Source: Halalkalibacter wakoensis JCM 9140 (GTDB taxonomy: Bacteria; Bacillota; Bacilli; Bacillales; Bacillaceae_D). Taken from it: 64,000 nt of DNA. This document shows positions 54,469 through 63,249 of this stretch, piece by piece. Position 1 is the first letter of the stretch, and every line of letters starts with the position of its first letter. The notes beneath the pieces are model-generated. The model was not told where the DNA came from. It did not search any database and saw only the letters and a program-made list of their open reading frames with translations. The stretch covers positions 1 through 64,000 of the forward strand of contig NZ_BAUT01000010.1 of assembly GCF_000513095.1 (NCBI RefSeq), read 5' to 3'. A program made the translations under genes and the position numbers.

Positions 54469-56921
54469 TACTTACGTTTTTATTGAAGCGAAAATGGATC
54501 GTAGGTTTGTTGGCCGTTTTCATTGTGATTATTGGATTATTTGCAACTACGAGATTAGATCAAGAATGAATGCCACCTATTACATTTGATGGAGCGGTTA
54601 TTCAAGTGGATGCTGTTCAGATGACGACACTTGATGTTGAACAAAGAGTAACAGAACCAGTTGAACAAGTTTTACTTGGCATGGATGGAGTGGAATCCTT
54701 TCATTCAACATCAACGCTTGGCAACAGCTCCCTTACGATAGAAATTGAAGAAGGCCGCGGGAGGAAGTTTCAAAGGAAGTCGATCAGCTTTGCTTGCTTT
54801 AAAACCTCAGCTTGTTGGAGTTCAAGATATAATGGTTACTCCCTATTCAATGAACGGAACGTATGAATTTTATATGGATCTTTCAAATGGGAATAAAGAA
54901 ACGATGTCGGCTTTTGCGAGGGATGTGCTAGAACCTAGGCTAAAAGCGTTGCCCGAAGTTCGAGATGTTGACTTAATTGGATTACTAGAAAAAGAAATTG
55001 TCATAGAGCTAAAAAAAGAAAAATTAGATGAATTAAATATTGATGCTGCTCAAGTTGTACAAACCATTCAACAGTCTAACGCAGAATCAACAATTGGTAC
55101 GTTAACAGGAGAACAAAATGAGCCGAAGTTGAGGTGGAACACAACAGTTGAAACAATGGAAGACCTTGAAAACATTACAATCCAAACGATGGATGGACTT
55201 ATACACCTAAAAGAGGTTGCAGAAGTGAATGAACAACCGAGTGAACAAACAGCAGGTGTTTGGAAAAATGGAACTGATGACTTTATAGTCGTGCAAATAG
55301 CCCGTACAGCAGATGTTACGCAGGTGGAAATGGCTTCAGCTGTTCGTGAGGAAGTTGAACAAATTCGTACAGATGGCCTTATCCAGGACTTTGAATTAGA
55401 AGAGATTGTTGCTCAAGTAGATTATGTTAGTGATTCAATAAATGGAGTTTCAGAAAATGTACTTATTGGTGGAGTGTTAGCACTTATCATCCTTTTGCTT
55501 TTTTTGAGGAATTTTCGTGCAACGATTATTATCGGATTATCCATTCCCATATCCATTCTATTAACGTTTTCTGCGATGTGGTATTTTGACTACAGTTTTA
55601 ATATGTTAAGTTTAGTTGCTTTAGGACTTGGAATTGGGATGATGGTTGATGCATCTATTGTTATATTAGAGTCGATCTTCCGAAAGAAGGAGCAAAGTGT
55701 AGCCAATCAAGAGGCAGTTGTTCAAGGAATAAAAGAAGTGGCAACAGCTGTTATCGCTTCGATGTTAACGACCGTTGTTGTGTTTTTGCCAATCGGGCTT
55801 CTAGGAGGAGAAGCTGGAAAGTTTATGATCATTTTAGCTGTCGTGATCATTATTACACTAGTGAGCTCGGTACTTGTCTCGTTTACGCTCATTCCTACTC
55901 TAGCTGAAAACTTCTTACGAGTAAGTGAAAAGGCAAAGCAGAAAAAAGAAGGAGTGGTCGTTAGCAAATACGGACGTGTATTAAAGTGGATGACAAAAAA
56001 GAAACGCAACCGTTATAGTATGATCATTTTGTTTTTCCTCGTATTCGCCGGATCATTATCGTTAATCACAAAAGTTCCAATGACCATTATGCCGGATGTA
56101 TTTAATCGATATGCAGAAATTGCTGTGCAACTTGAAAGTGGGGTCACTCCTTCTGAACGAGAAAGATTGCCATTGCGATTAGTGAGCAAATGGATGAGGT
56201 AGCGGATGTTACAAATACGATCATTATGGATAATGTCAATATGTTATATGCAATCATAAACATGACGAAAGCGGAGGAAGCCACAATTGATCAAAAGGTA
56301 GTCAATGAACAAATCCTAGCTTCATTACGGGAATTAGAAGATCAGTTTCCAATTGTCACTGTCGGTTCAGCTATGACAATGGAAGGAGGCTATCCGATCT
56401 CACTCATGATCCAAAGCGATCAGTTTGATGAGTTAGAATTGATATCAAGTAACTTGATGAATGAGTTGAAGGCATCGTCGGCTTGTCCTCTTCAAATGAG
56501 AAATTACTTGAAGAAAAGCAAATTTTGCTAAACGAGAGTACCATGGAATAGGATGACCTTTCTTCACATGAACTAGTTAGTTTGTTAAGAAGTTTGGACG
56601 AACCAACTAAAAGGATATGGGTGCTCCGTCTCACTGGCAGTTGAAGAAGCTGGAAAGTCTCGAATTCGTCCTATTTTTATGACAACATTAACGACTGTAG
56701 GAGGAATGCTCCCACTTGCTTTAGCAACTGGGGCAGCAAGCAACTACCAAGCCCCACTTGCAACGGTTGTCATATCAGGATTGTTGTTTTCGACATTGAT
56801 TACACTAATATTAATTCCCGCTGTATATTTATTATTTAACGATATAACAAACGGATTGACTAAGGTCTTGAGAAAAGTACGTTTGAAAAAAGAGAATGAT
56901 TCAGTATCTGAGAAAATGTAA
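54469..56921 (+). pseudogene. RND efflux permease remnant (SwrC/AcrB-type)
   Basis: Starts as a normal RND pump (MGLLTFLLKRKWIVGLLAVF), but a TGA replaces a Leu codon at 54567-54569. Two frameshifts follow within about 40 bp near 54755-54795, another near 56165-56195, and beyond about 56500 the frame collapses. Between about 56500 and 56640 some 300 residues are missing (second porter loop and TM7-10) before the last TM pair (RPIFMTTLTTVGGMLPLALA) reappears. Normal homologues have about 1000-1060 residues. Multiple independent lesions mean true decay. Confidence 0.92.
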
Positions 56922-56940
56922 ATGAAGGTGATCACAATAG

Positions 56941-56974
56941 ATGAAGGGCCTCACTATTTTATAAGGCCCTTCAT
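56941..56974. terminator. Bidirectional terminator after the RND remnant
   Basis: ATGAAGGGCCT ... AAGGCCCTTCAT with a 12-nt loop; it also serves the convergent MBL gene. Confidence 0.8.
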
Positions 56975-56987
56975 GTGGTCACCTTTC

Positions 56988-57848
56988 TTAATGAGTGTTA
57001 GGGTCTACATAGCGCCCGTAATCTGGTATGGCCAATTTGTCAAAATCCCTAGCAAGTTTATCTAAGCTTTCTGTGAGTTCATCTCCGTACATGGGAACAC
57101 CGTGACCTGTAATCGCAACAGTAGGTTCTAAGTGCTTTAAAATTCCTACAGATTCCCACGCGGCTTCCCAATCCGTTGTTAAATAACGAGGGGGTCCATT
57201 GATTTCTTTTTCTTGTGTTAACACTTTATAAAGGGAATCTTGCTTGACCGTAACAAAAGCATCACCGGCAATTAGTGCATTGTCATCAATGCGAATAAAG
57301 GAGCAATGCCCTGGTGTATGGCCTGGCGTATGAATCCAGCGCCAACCTGGTAATTCTGGAATGCGATGGTCTTTAGGTAACTCTTTTAAACGCTCTCCAA
57401 GCTGTGTTGGGCCATTTGGAAACAAGCCTGACATTTTTGCGATTAACCCACCTTCTACACTTGTATCAGGTTCTGGATAACTCTTTTCTCCCGTTAAGTA
57501 AGGAAATTCAGCTGAATGGGCATAGATTGGACAATCCCATTTTTCTGCTAACTCAACAATTGCCCCGACGTGGTCAAAATGTCCATGAGTTAATAAAATG
57601 GCTTTAGGCTGCTGTACGGAACCAAATTTCTCTGCTAAAGATTCTAGTATGTTATCAGCAGATTTTGGCATGCCTGTATCAACAAGAACCCAATCATTCT
57701 TTTTAGCTGGATTTCCTATAATACAAACATTCACGACTTGAATCGGCAAACAATAAATGTCACGTGCTACTTCTTGAATTTCCCCATTTGCTATAGAGGT
57801 AATGGGTATAAATTTATTATCCTCACTGTAATGCATTTCTTTATCCAA
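56988..57848 (-). CDS. Metallo-beta-lactamase-fold hydrolase
   Basis: A 286-residue MBL-fold protein. Metal motif THGHFDHVGAIVELA near 86-92, further ligands in HTPGHTPGH near 171-179 and ITGHGVPM near 250. Without a second domain it could be a glyoxalase II-like, lactonase or other hydrolase. RBS GGAGGG before ATG. Next to a glyoxalase/VOC gene on the opposite strand, which may or may not be meaningful. Confidence 0.88.
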   Translation of the reverse strand: MDKEMHYSEDNKFIPITSIANGEIQEVARDIYCLPIQVVNVCIIGNPAKKNDWVLVDTGMPKSADNILESLAEKFGSVQQPKAILLTHGHFDHVGAIVELAEKWDCPIYAHSAEFPYLTGEKSYPEPDTSVEGGLIAKMSGLFPNGPTQLGERLKELPKDHRIPELPGWRWIHTPGHTPGHCSFIRIDDNALIAGDAFVTVKQDSLYKVLTQEKEINGPPRYLTTDWEAAWESVGILKHLEPTVAITGHGVPMYGDELTESLDKLARDFDKLAIPDYGRYVDPNTH

Positions 57849-57973
57849 AAAAATCCCTCCTTTTATCAGTTGATCACATCTAGTTTTTGATGGATTGAAG
57901 GTTTTATGTAAGAAGACGAAAAGTAATCAGCAGGTGTATAATGTATGGTATCTATTTAGTAGGAGTGGTTGAA

Positions 57974-58396
57974 TTGTTAAAGCAAATTCATCATGCAGCC
58001 ATCATATGTTCAAATTATGAAAAATCAAAATCATTTTATGTGGATTTATTAGGTCTTAAGGTCATTCGAGAAACATTTCGTTCAGAGCGCCAGTCCTATA
58101 AATTAGATCTTCAGATTGGAACAAGCCAAATTGAGCTCTTTTCATTTTCAGAATCACCTAGCAGATTAAGTTACCCGGAAGCCAGGGGATTAAGACATTT
58201 AGCTTTTGAAGTGGATAATGTGGAATTAAGCAAGAAGTGGCTTGAGGATAAAGGAGTAACAGTTGAAGCTGTTCGAATGGATGAGCTAACAGGAAAGAAG
58301 TTCACCTTTTTTTGCGATCCAGATGGACTTCCTTTAGAGCTCTATGAAGCCAAAAATCCGGATAAAGAAAACTTTTCCAACAAAAAAGTTGAATAA
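57974..58396 (+). CDS. VOC-family (glyoxalase/dioxygenase-fold) protein
   Basis: About 140 residues from TTG 57974, preceded by AGGAG eight bases upstream; the ATG at 57941 overlaps a TATAAT-like box and lacks a site. Two betaalphabetabetabeta modules: QIHHAAIICSNYEKSKSFYVDLLGL at the start and LRHLAFEVDNVE with FFCDPDGLPLELYEA at the end. Metal-site His, Glu and Glu are present. Resembles YaeR-type glyoxalase-like proteins; substrate unknown. Confidence 0.82.
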   Translation: MLKQIHHAAIICSNYEKSKSFYVDLLGLKVIRETFRSERQSYKLDLQIGTSQIELFSFSESPSRLSYPEARGLRHLAFEVDNVELSKKWLEDKGVTVEAVRMDELTGKKFTFFCDPDGLPLELYEAKNPDKENFSNKKVE

Positions 58397-58419
58397 CTTG
58401 ATTGTATTCTCACACAATA
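58390..58419 (+). promoter_or_regulatory. Sigma-G-type promoter of the spore-protein gene
   Basis: TGAATA (58390-58395), 17-bp spacer, CACAATA (58413-58419; consensus CATACTA). The -35 overlaps the end of the VOC gene. Confidence 0.7.
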
Positions 58420-58453
58420 GTTACTGAAAACGAACAAAGCGAGGTGAACTAAA

Positions 58454-58657
58454 ATGGCAAGCAACAACAGTAGTAACCAACTATTAGTACCAGGAGTTGA
58501 GCAAGCTCTTGACCAAATGAAGTATGAAATTGCTTCTGAATTTGGTGTACAACTTGGTGCAGATGCAACTGCACGTGCAAACGGTTCTGTTGGCGGCGAG
58601 ATCACTAAGCGTCTAGTTCAACAAGCCGAGCAACAACTTGGTGGAACACAATTTTAA
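58454..58657 (+). CDS. Alpha/beta-type small acid-soluble spore protein
   Basis: A 67-residue SASP that coats spore DNA and protects it from UV and heat. The conserved core is [12 protein letters not shown], containing the germination-protease cleavage site (E-IA), followed by [20 protein letters not shown]. Length and sequence are typical of SspA/SspB. RBS GAGGTGA; own sigma-G promoter and terminator. Confidence 0.97.
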   Translation: MASNNSSNQLLVPGVEQALDQMKYEIASEFGVQLGADATARANGSVGGEITKRLVQQAEQQLGGTQF

Positions 58658-58692
58658 TTAAATACCCTGGCCCACAAATGTTAATCATTTTG

Positions 58693-58724
58693 GAACCCCG
58701 TTCTGTGTAACGGGGTTCTTTTCT
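58693..58724 (+). terminator. Terminator of the SASP gene
   Basis: GAACCCCG, 10-nt loop, CGGGGTTC, then TTTTCTTTTT. Confidence 0.9.
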
Positions 58725-58726
58725 TT

Positions 58727-59512
58727 TTACATTACTTTTTGAATCCACTGGTAAGACCTTTTAAACAGTTCTTGCTCCCAAGATGTATTTGAGAATGTAT
58801 GACCGGCCCCGTTGATTAAGCTATATTCTCTTTCTTGATCGTACCCGGATTCAGAAAGGGATTGTATGTAGGCTTTTGAGCTGTGAGAGGGAATATCCTG
58901 ATCATTTGCCCCGTGAACAAGGTAGACGGTACCAGGAAATCGTTGAATTGATTTCAAAGGATGATGTTTTTTTAAATCCTCAAAAAAAGAATGACTTAAT
59001 AAAAAGCCTCTATAATCATAATAACCATGTTTATGAGCTATCTGTTCGGCCTCCATTCCCGTGATGGAAGTAATATCTTGATAAGGATTAGCTACAGGAG
59101 CCCACAAAATAACATGTTTGATAAATGGAAACTGATAAGCCGTTAATGCAGTTAGTGCGCCGCCTAGGCTATGTCCAATGATTATAATATTGTTACGGTC
59201 TACTTCTTGTAATTGTGATACATACTCGATAGCTGATTTCAATTCATTGATTTGATTAGAAATCGTTACGTCTTTGTAATCCCCTTCACTTTCCCCACAA
59301 CCACTAAAGTCAAAGCGAAAACATACAAATCCTTTATTTGAAAAATAATTGGCTGCTTTCACAAACATACGATGTTCCCCAACTTTGCTTCCAACAAATC
59401 CATGCACAAAAATAATAGTTGGAGAAGGCTGTTGATGATCTTCTGGTTTATGCAGAACAGCTGCTAATGTATTGGAATGAAAACGAATCTCTTGAGTCGG
59501 CATCTTTTGCAC
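58727..59512 (-). CDS. Alpha/beta hydrolase
   Basis: A 261-residue serine hydrolase. Oxyanion-side motif FVHGFVGSKVGEHRMF near 35-50, nucleophile elbow GHSLGG near 112, Asp in HGANDQDIP near 210, His in GAGHTF near 240. Resembles YqkD/FrsA-like or cinnamoyl-esterase-like hydrolases that work on small esters or peptides. Length is normal for the family. Convergent with the SASP gene. Confidence 0.88.
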   Translation of the reverse strand: MQKMPTQEIRFHSNTLAAVLHKPEDHQQPSPTIIFVHGFVGSKVGEHRMFVKAANYFSNKGFVCFRFDFSGCGESEGDYKDVTISNQINELKSAIEYVSQLQEVDRNNIIIIGHSLGGALTALTAYQFPFIKHVILWAPVANPYQDITSITGMEAEQIAHKHGYYDYRGFLLSHSFFEDLKKHHPLKSIQRFPGTVYLVHGANDQDIPSHSSKAYIQSLSESGYDQEREYSLINGAGHTFSNTSWEQELFKRSYQWIQKVM

Positions 59513-59610
59513 CTCGTAACTGTTTTTATATTAAGTAGTATAAAGGAAGAGATGGTGGATCTCAATTAAAATATACTAAAAAGATCGGATTAATGTGTAT
59601 TTACCTTTTA

Positions 59611-59647
59611 AAAAAAGTTTGCCTCAGAAGTGTTGAGGCAAACTTTT
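59611..59647. terminator. Terminator flanking the membrane protein gene
   Basis: AAAAGTTTGCCTCA, loop GAAGTGT, TGAGGCAAACTTTT. Confidence 0.9.
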
Positions 59648-59653
59648 ATCATT

Positions 59654-60526
59654 TTAGTCTTCCATTTGAACGTTCCCATCAATTGTGTACGTGATTTCTT
59701 TATACCTTGCTTCTAATGTGTTAGGAGTATATTCTATTTCATCTTTTAGCAAAAAGTAATTCGACGACTGCCCGACTAGTAGCAATACATCTTTAAAGAT
59801 AAAATGGGCTTGTAACTTATACGGTGCCGCATAAACCGTTTCTTCTAACAAAATGGAATAATGGTTGCCATCTTGACACATCGTTACTTCATTTTCTTCG
59901 ACACACTCTCCGTCTTCTAACATCGTGAAATGAGAGTGAAGCATATCAGCATCATATAATACGTGTAAAGCTTTCTCAAGATGCTCAGTGTGTTCGGTTT
60001 CAATTTGCTGCTGTAGTTTTGTAAATTCATCAAGTTCCTCAACACTTGGCAAAATGTCAGCACGAAACAGGCGATCAAAGTAACTTTCTTCAGTATAAAA
60101 AAGCAACATTTCAGTTTCGAGTGTTGAGTACGCATGGTCCCACGTTGAGTACCATGATAAATCATCTGTTTCTGTTTCTGGAATGTTAGCAGCTGCCTCT
60201 GTATATGCATCATAAGCGATTTTGATATCATCAAGAGAACGGACGATAGGGTCGGGCTCTAATGAAATCGTCATATAAATGAGAGCGAGACCAATGAAAA
60301 GACCGCTCACATATTTTAATCGTTTTTCCTTTTCGATCATGAAAAAGATACCTATGTAGGCGATAAAGGAAATAAGCAAACTAATTAGAAACAAAGAGTA
60401 AGTGAGATAGGATTCAAAAAACAAACCTAATCCGCCAAGGGTTATCATCGCCAAAAAGATAGCAAATTTCCATTGCCTTTTTGAAATTGTAACATACCAG
60501 AAATAAAGTAAGGCAATGATGATCAA
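59654..60526 (-). CDS. Uncharacterised membrane protein
   Basis: A 290-residue protein that I do not recognise. Four to five TM helices in the first about 110 residues, a helical extracytoplasmic or cytoplasmic middle part (DDIKIAYDAYTEAAANIPETETDDL ...), and a C-terminal beta-rich domain from about 205 with CVEENEVTMCQDGNHYSILLE. That domain has a counterpart in the broken gene immediately upstream on the same strand. The start has no very strong site. Confidence 0.6.
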   Translation of the reverse strand: MIIIALLYFWYVTISKRQWKFAIFLAMITLGGLGLFFESYLTYSLFLISLLISFIAYIGIFFMIEKEKRLKYVSGLFIGLALIYMTISLEPDPIVRSLDDIKIAYDAYTEAAANIPETETDDLSWYSTWDHAYSTLETEMLLFYTEESYFDRLFRADILPSVEELDEFTKLQQQIETEHTEHLEKALHVLYDADMLHSHFTMLEDGECVEENEVTMCQDGNHYSILLEETVYAAPYKLQAHFIFKDVLLLVGQSSNYFLLKDEIEYTPNTLEARYKEITYTIDGNVQMED

Positions 60527-60564
60527 ACCAATTTGTAAATAATGTAAAATAATGAATCAGTCCT

Positions 60565-60902
60565 TTAGTGTAATGGTGGAGTTCTAATCGAAGAACCATC
60601 TTCTATTATAAAGGTATCACCTTCGTATTCCCACGATAAAAAATCCGAGCTATACCGTATTATGTCATAAGGTGCATAATACGTACTTTCTCCATCATGT
60701 ATAAAAGATATAGAGATAATAAAGGAGAACTGCTAAGAGATTGACTATTGGCATACGCATCCTCATCTAATGCAACGTCGTATTGATTCTTTTCTTTACA
60801 GACAGTTACATCTTTTCTTTCATATGTTTTCTTTTCTCCAAATGGTGATGAGACCAATAACAAAAATAATGACAGGAATATAAAAATCAAACATTTTTCC
60901 AA
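60565..60902 (-). pseudogene. Secreted domain protein related to its neighbour, frameshifted
   Basis: From ATG 60902 an N-terminal signal segment (CLIFIFLSLFLLLVSSPF) leads to KDVTVCKEKNQYDVALDED. A different frame then continues QFSFIISISFIHDGESTYY and ends FIIEDGSSIRTPPLH. The joined product (about 110 residues) aligns with the C-terminal domain of the membrane protein at 59654 (VTMCQDGNHYSILLEETVYA ... YTIDGNVQMED). The break is near 60735, without a long homopolymer. Probably a decayed tandem paralogue; sequencing error is possible. Confidence 0.65.
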
Positions 60903-60995
60903 ATCACTCCCTTTTTCTAGAAGTTCCTCTTATCCTATCATACGTTTTTACAGCCTGCTAGCTTTTAGAAAAGGTGAAAAAAATCTCTAGAATAT

Positions 60996-61023
60996 GTATA
61001 AAACCAATAAGATCGGGAAAAAT
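60996..61023 (+). promoter_or_regulatory. Sigma-F/G-type promoter of dacF
   Basis: GTATA (60996-61000), 14-bp spacer, GGGAAAAAT (61015-61023), matching the forespore consensus GYATA and GGnnAnAAT. A stem GGTGGAT ... ATCCACC (61035-61077), enclosing TTTCC/GGAAA, follows in the leader. Confidence 0.7.
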
Positions 61024-61108
61024 GGGGGGTAGCCAACTTGGGTGGATTTTCCTCTTTAGGAAAGGACTATCCACCTAAGGACGACTACGAAAATGAGATG
61101 GAGGTCGG

Positions 61109-62278
61109 ATGGAGATGAGGAAAGTTCTATCCAGTATGTTAATCGTTTGCCTTATTTTAAGTGTGATAACACCAATGGCAAGCGCGGAAGAAAAGAAAGC
61201 TAAATTAGCTGAGAAGGCATCTTCTGCAATCGTAATTGAGCGTGATACAGGAGAAGTGATTTTCGACAAGAACAGTCATGAAAAATTACCTCCAGCTAGC
61301 ATGACAAAGATCATGACGATGCTTCTAATTATGGAAGCGATTGACAAAGAAGCCATTAAGTATGAGGATATGGTACGAACAAGTGAGTATGCAGCCTCTA
61401 TGGGTGGATCGCAAATCTTCTTAGAACCAGGTGAAGAAATGAGTGTGGAAGATATGCTTAAAGCAATCGCAGTTGCGTCTGCTAACGATGCATCTGTTGC
61501 AATGGCTGAGCATATTGCAGGTACAGAGGAAGAGTTTGTTGTCATGATGAATGATAAGGCGAAGGAACTAGGCCTTGATAATACGAACTTCATTAATACG
61601 AATGGTCTACCAGCAGAAAATCATTATACAACAGCGTATGATTTAGCAATGATCTCAAAAGAATTGCTGAAATACGAAGACATTACAAAGTTTACTGGAA
61701 TATATGAAGATTACTTACGTGCGGACTCAGAAGAAGATAAATTTTGGCTTGTAAATACAAACAAATTGGTCAAATTTTATCCGGGAGTAGATGGACTGAA
61801 AACAGGTTATACCCGTGAGGCCATGTACTGCTTAACAGCAACAGCACAGAAAAACGATATGCGAGTCATTACTGTCATTATGGGGGCTCCATCTCCAAAA
61901 GAGAGGAATGCTCAGATTACGTCCATGCTTGATTACGCGTTTAGTCAGTTCCAAGCTCACAAACTCTATGACCGCGACCAAGTATTAGCTGATGTGAATG
62001 TTAGTAAAGGCGACAAAGATCAAATTCCTGTTGTTACATCTGAATCTGTTTCAATCCTTACAAAAAAAGGAGTGAAAATTGATGATGTGACAGAACGTTT
62101 AGAGCTAGACAATAACTTACGTGCACCGATTAAAAAAGGTGACGTTGTCGGAACGTTGTTTATTGAAAAAGAAGATGAAATTTTAAGTGAGACGCCGCTT
62201 GTAGCTGGTGATGATGTTCAAGATGCTTCTTGGTGGAAATTATTTAAACGCACTTTAGCGAAATTTGGAGCTGCGTAA
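61109..62278 (+). CDS. dacF: D-alanyl-D-alanine carboxypeptidase DacF
   Basis: A 389-residue penicillin-binding protein acting on spore cortex peptidoglycan. Signal peptide (about 1-26, ending ASAEE), active-site SxxK in PPASMTKIM near 63, SxN in ASANDAS near 130, and KTG in DGLKTGYT near 230; a C-terminal beta-rich domain and amphipathic anchor helix complete it. The start may be ATG 61109 or ATG 61115; both follow GGAGG. Upstream of spoIIAA, as in B. subtilis. Confidence 0.94.
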   Translation: MEMRKVLSSMLIVCLILSVITPMASAEEKKAKLAEKASSAIVIERDTGEVIFDKNSHEKLPPASMTKIMTMLLIMEAIDKEAIKYEDMVRTSEYAASMGGSQIFLEPGEEMSVEDMLKAIAVASANDASVAMAEHIAGTEEEFVVMMNDKAKELGLDNTNFINTNGLPAENHYTTAYDLAMISKELLKYEDITKFTGIYEDYLRADSEEDKFWLVNTNKLVKFYPGVDGLKTGYTREAMYCLTATAQKNDMRVITVIMGAPSPKERNAQITSMLDYAFSQFQAHKLYDRDQVLADVNVSKGDKDQIPVVTSESVSILTKKGVKIDDVTERLELDNNLRAPIKKGDVVGTLFIEKEDEILSETPLVAGDDVQDASWWKLFKRTLAKFGAA

Positions 62279-62442
62279 CGCCTTTTGGCAACTTTCTTCG
62301 AATAAGGACTAGTTTTGTCACCTTGCAGGAAGCAGGAAGAGAAAAGGCGAAATTCTCTCTAGCAAAGATGCAGTAGTAAGGATCTTTAAAAAGATTCATT
62401 TATACTATAACTATGCAGACGAACTAGAGGGAGTGATTAGAA

Positions 62443-62793
62443 GTGAGTTTACGAATTGACTTAGAGCAAAAAGGAAGTGTGTTACTCGTTAGGTTGGAAG
62501 GTGAACTTGATCACCATACAGCTGAAGAATTAAGAGGTCAGGTGGAAAAAGTGCTAGCTGATGGCCAAGTAAAGCATATTGTCTTAAACTTAGAATTACT
62601 GTCATTTATGGATAGTTCTGGTTTAGGTGTTATATTAGGTAGATATAAACAAGTCAAGGCAAGTGGAGGAGAGATGGTGGTATGTGCCATTTCTCCATCA
62701 GTCAAACGTTTGTTTGAAATGTCTGGATTGTTTAAAATAATCCGCTTAGAAGACAGTGAACAATTTGCTTTACAAACTTTGGGGGTGGCTTAA
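62443..62793 (+). CDS. spoIIAA: Anti-sigma-F factor antagonist SpoIIAA
   Basis: A 116-residue STAS protein. When dephosphorylated by SpoIIE it binds SpoIIAB and frees sigma-F in the forespore. The phosphorylated Ser is in [19 protein letters not shown] near 57. GTG start with GAGGGAG upstream. Three bases separate it from spoIIAB. I could not fix a convincing sigma-H promoter in the 164 bp after dacF. Confidence 0.97.
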   Translation: MSLRIDLEQKGSVLLVRLEGELDHHTAEELRGQVEKVLADGQVKHIVLNLELLSFMDSSGLGVILGRYKQVKASGGEMVVCAISPSVKRLFEMSGLFKIIRLEDSEQFALQTLGVA

Positions 62794-62796
62794 GCG

Positions 62797-63237
62797 ATGC
62801 AAAATGTAATGGATTTAAAATTTTCAGCCCAGAGCCAAAACGAATCGTTTGCACGAGTAACAGTTGGTGCATTTATTGCGCAGCTTGATCCAACGATGGA
62901 CGAAATGACAGAAATAAAAACAGTTGTTTCTGAAGCGGTGACAAATGCAATTATTCATGGGTATCACAATAAGCCTGATGGAATGGTATATATTCACTGT
63001 ACACTCGATAATGGAACAATTGAGTTAACCATTCGAGATGAGGGTATGGGAATTCAAGATATTGAAGAGGCCCGTCAGCCACTCTTTACAACAAAACCGG
63101 AACTAGAGCGCTCGGGTATGGGGTTTACCATTATGGAAAATTTCATGGACGAACTTCAAGTTGTTTCTGAACCAATGATTGGGACAACTGTCTATGTAAA
63201 AAAAACACTTACAAATAGCAAAGCTATGTGTAATTAA
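62797..63237 (+). CDS. spoIIAB: Anti-sigma-F factor and kinase SpoIIAB
   Basis: A 146-residue GHKL kinase that holds sigma-F and phosphorylates SpoIIAA. N-box [12 protein letters not shown] near 47, G1 box IRDEGMGI near 85, G2 box [10 protein letters not shown] near 105. RBS GGGGGTGG. Middle gene of the spoIIA operon. Confidence 0.97.
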   Translation: MQNVMDLKFSAQSQNESFARVTVGAFIAQLDPTMDEMTEIKTVVSEAVTNAIIHGYHNKPDGMVYIHCTLDNGTIELTIRDEGMGIQDIEEARQPLFTTKPELERSGMGFTIMENFMDELQVVSEPMIGTTVYVKKTLTNSKAMCN

Positions 63238-63249
63238 GGAGTTTTGCCT

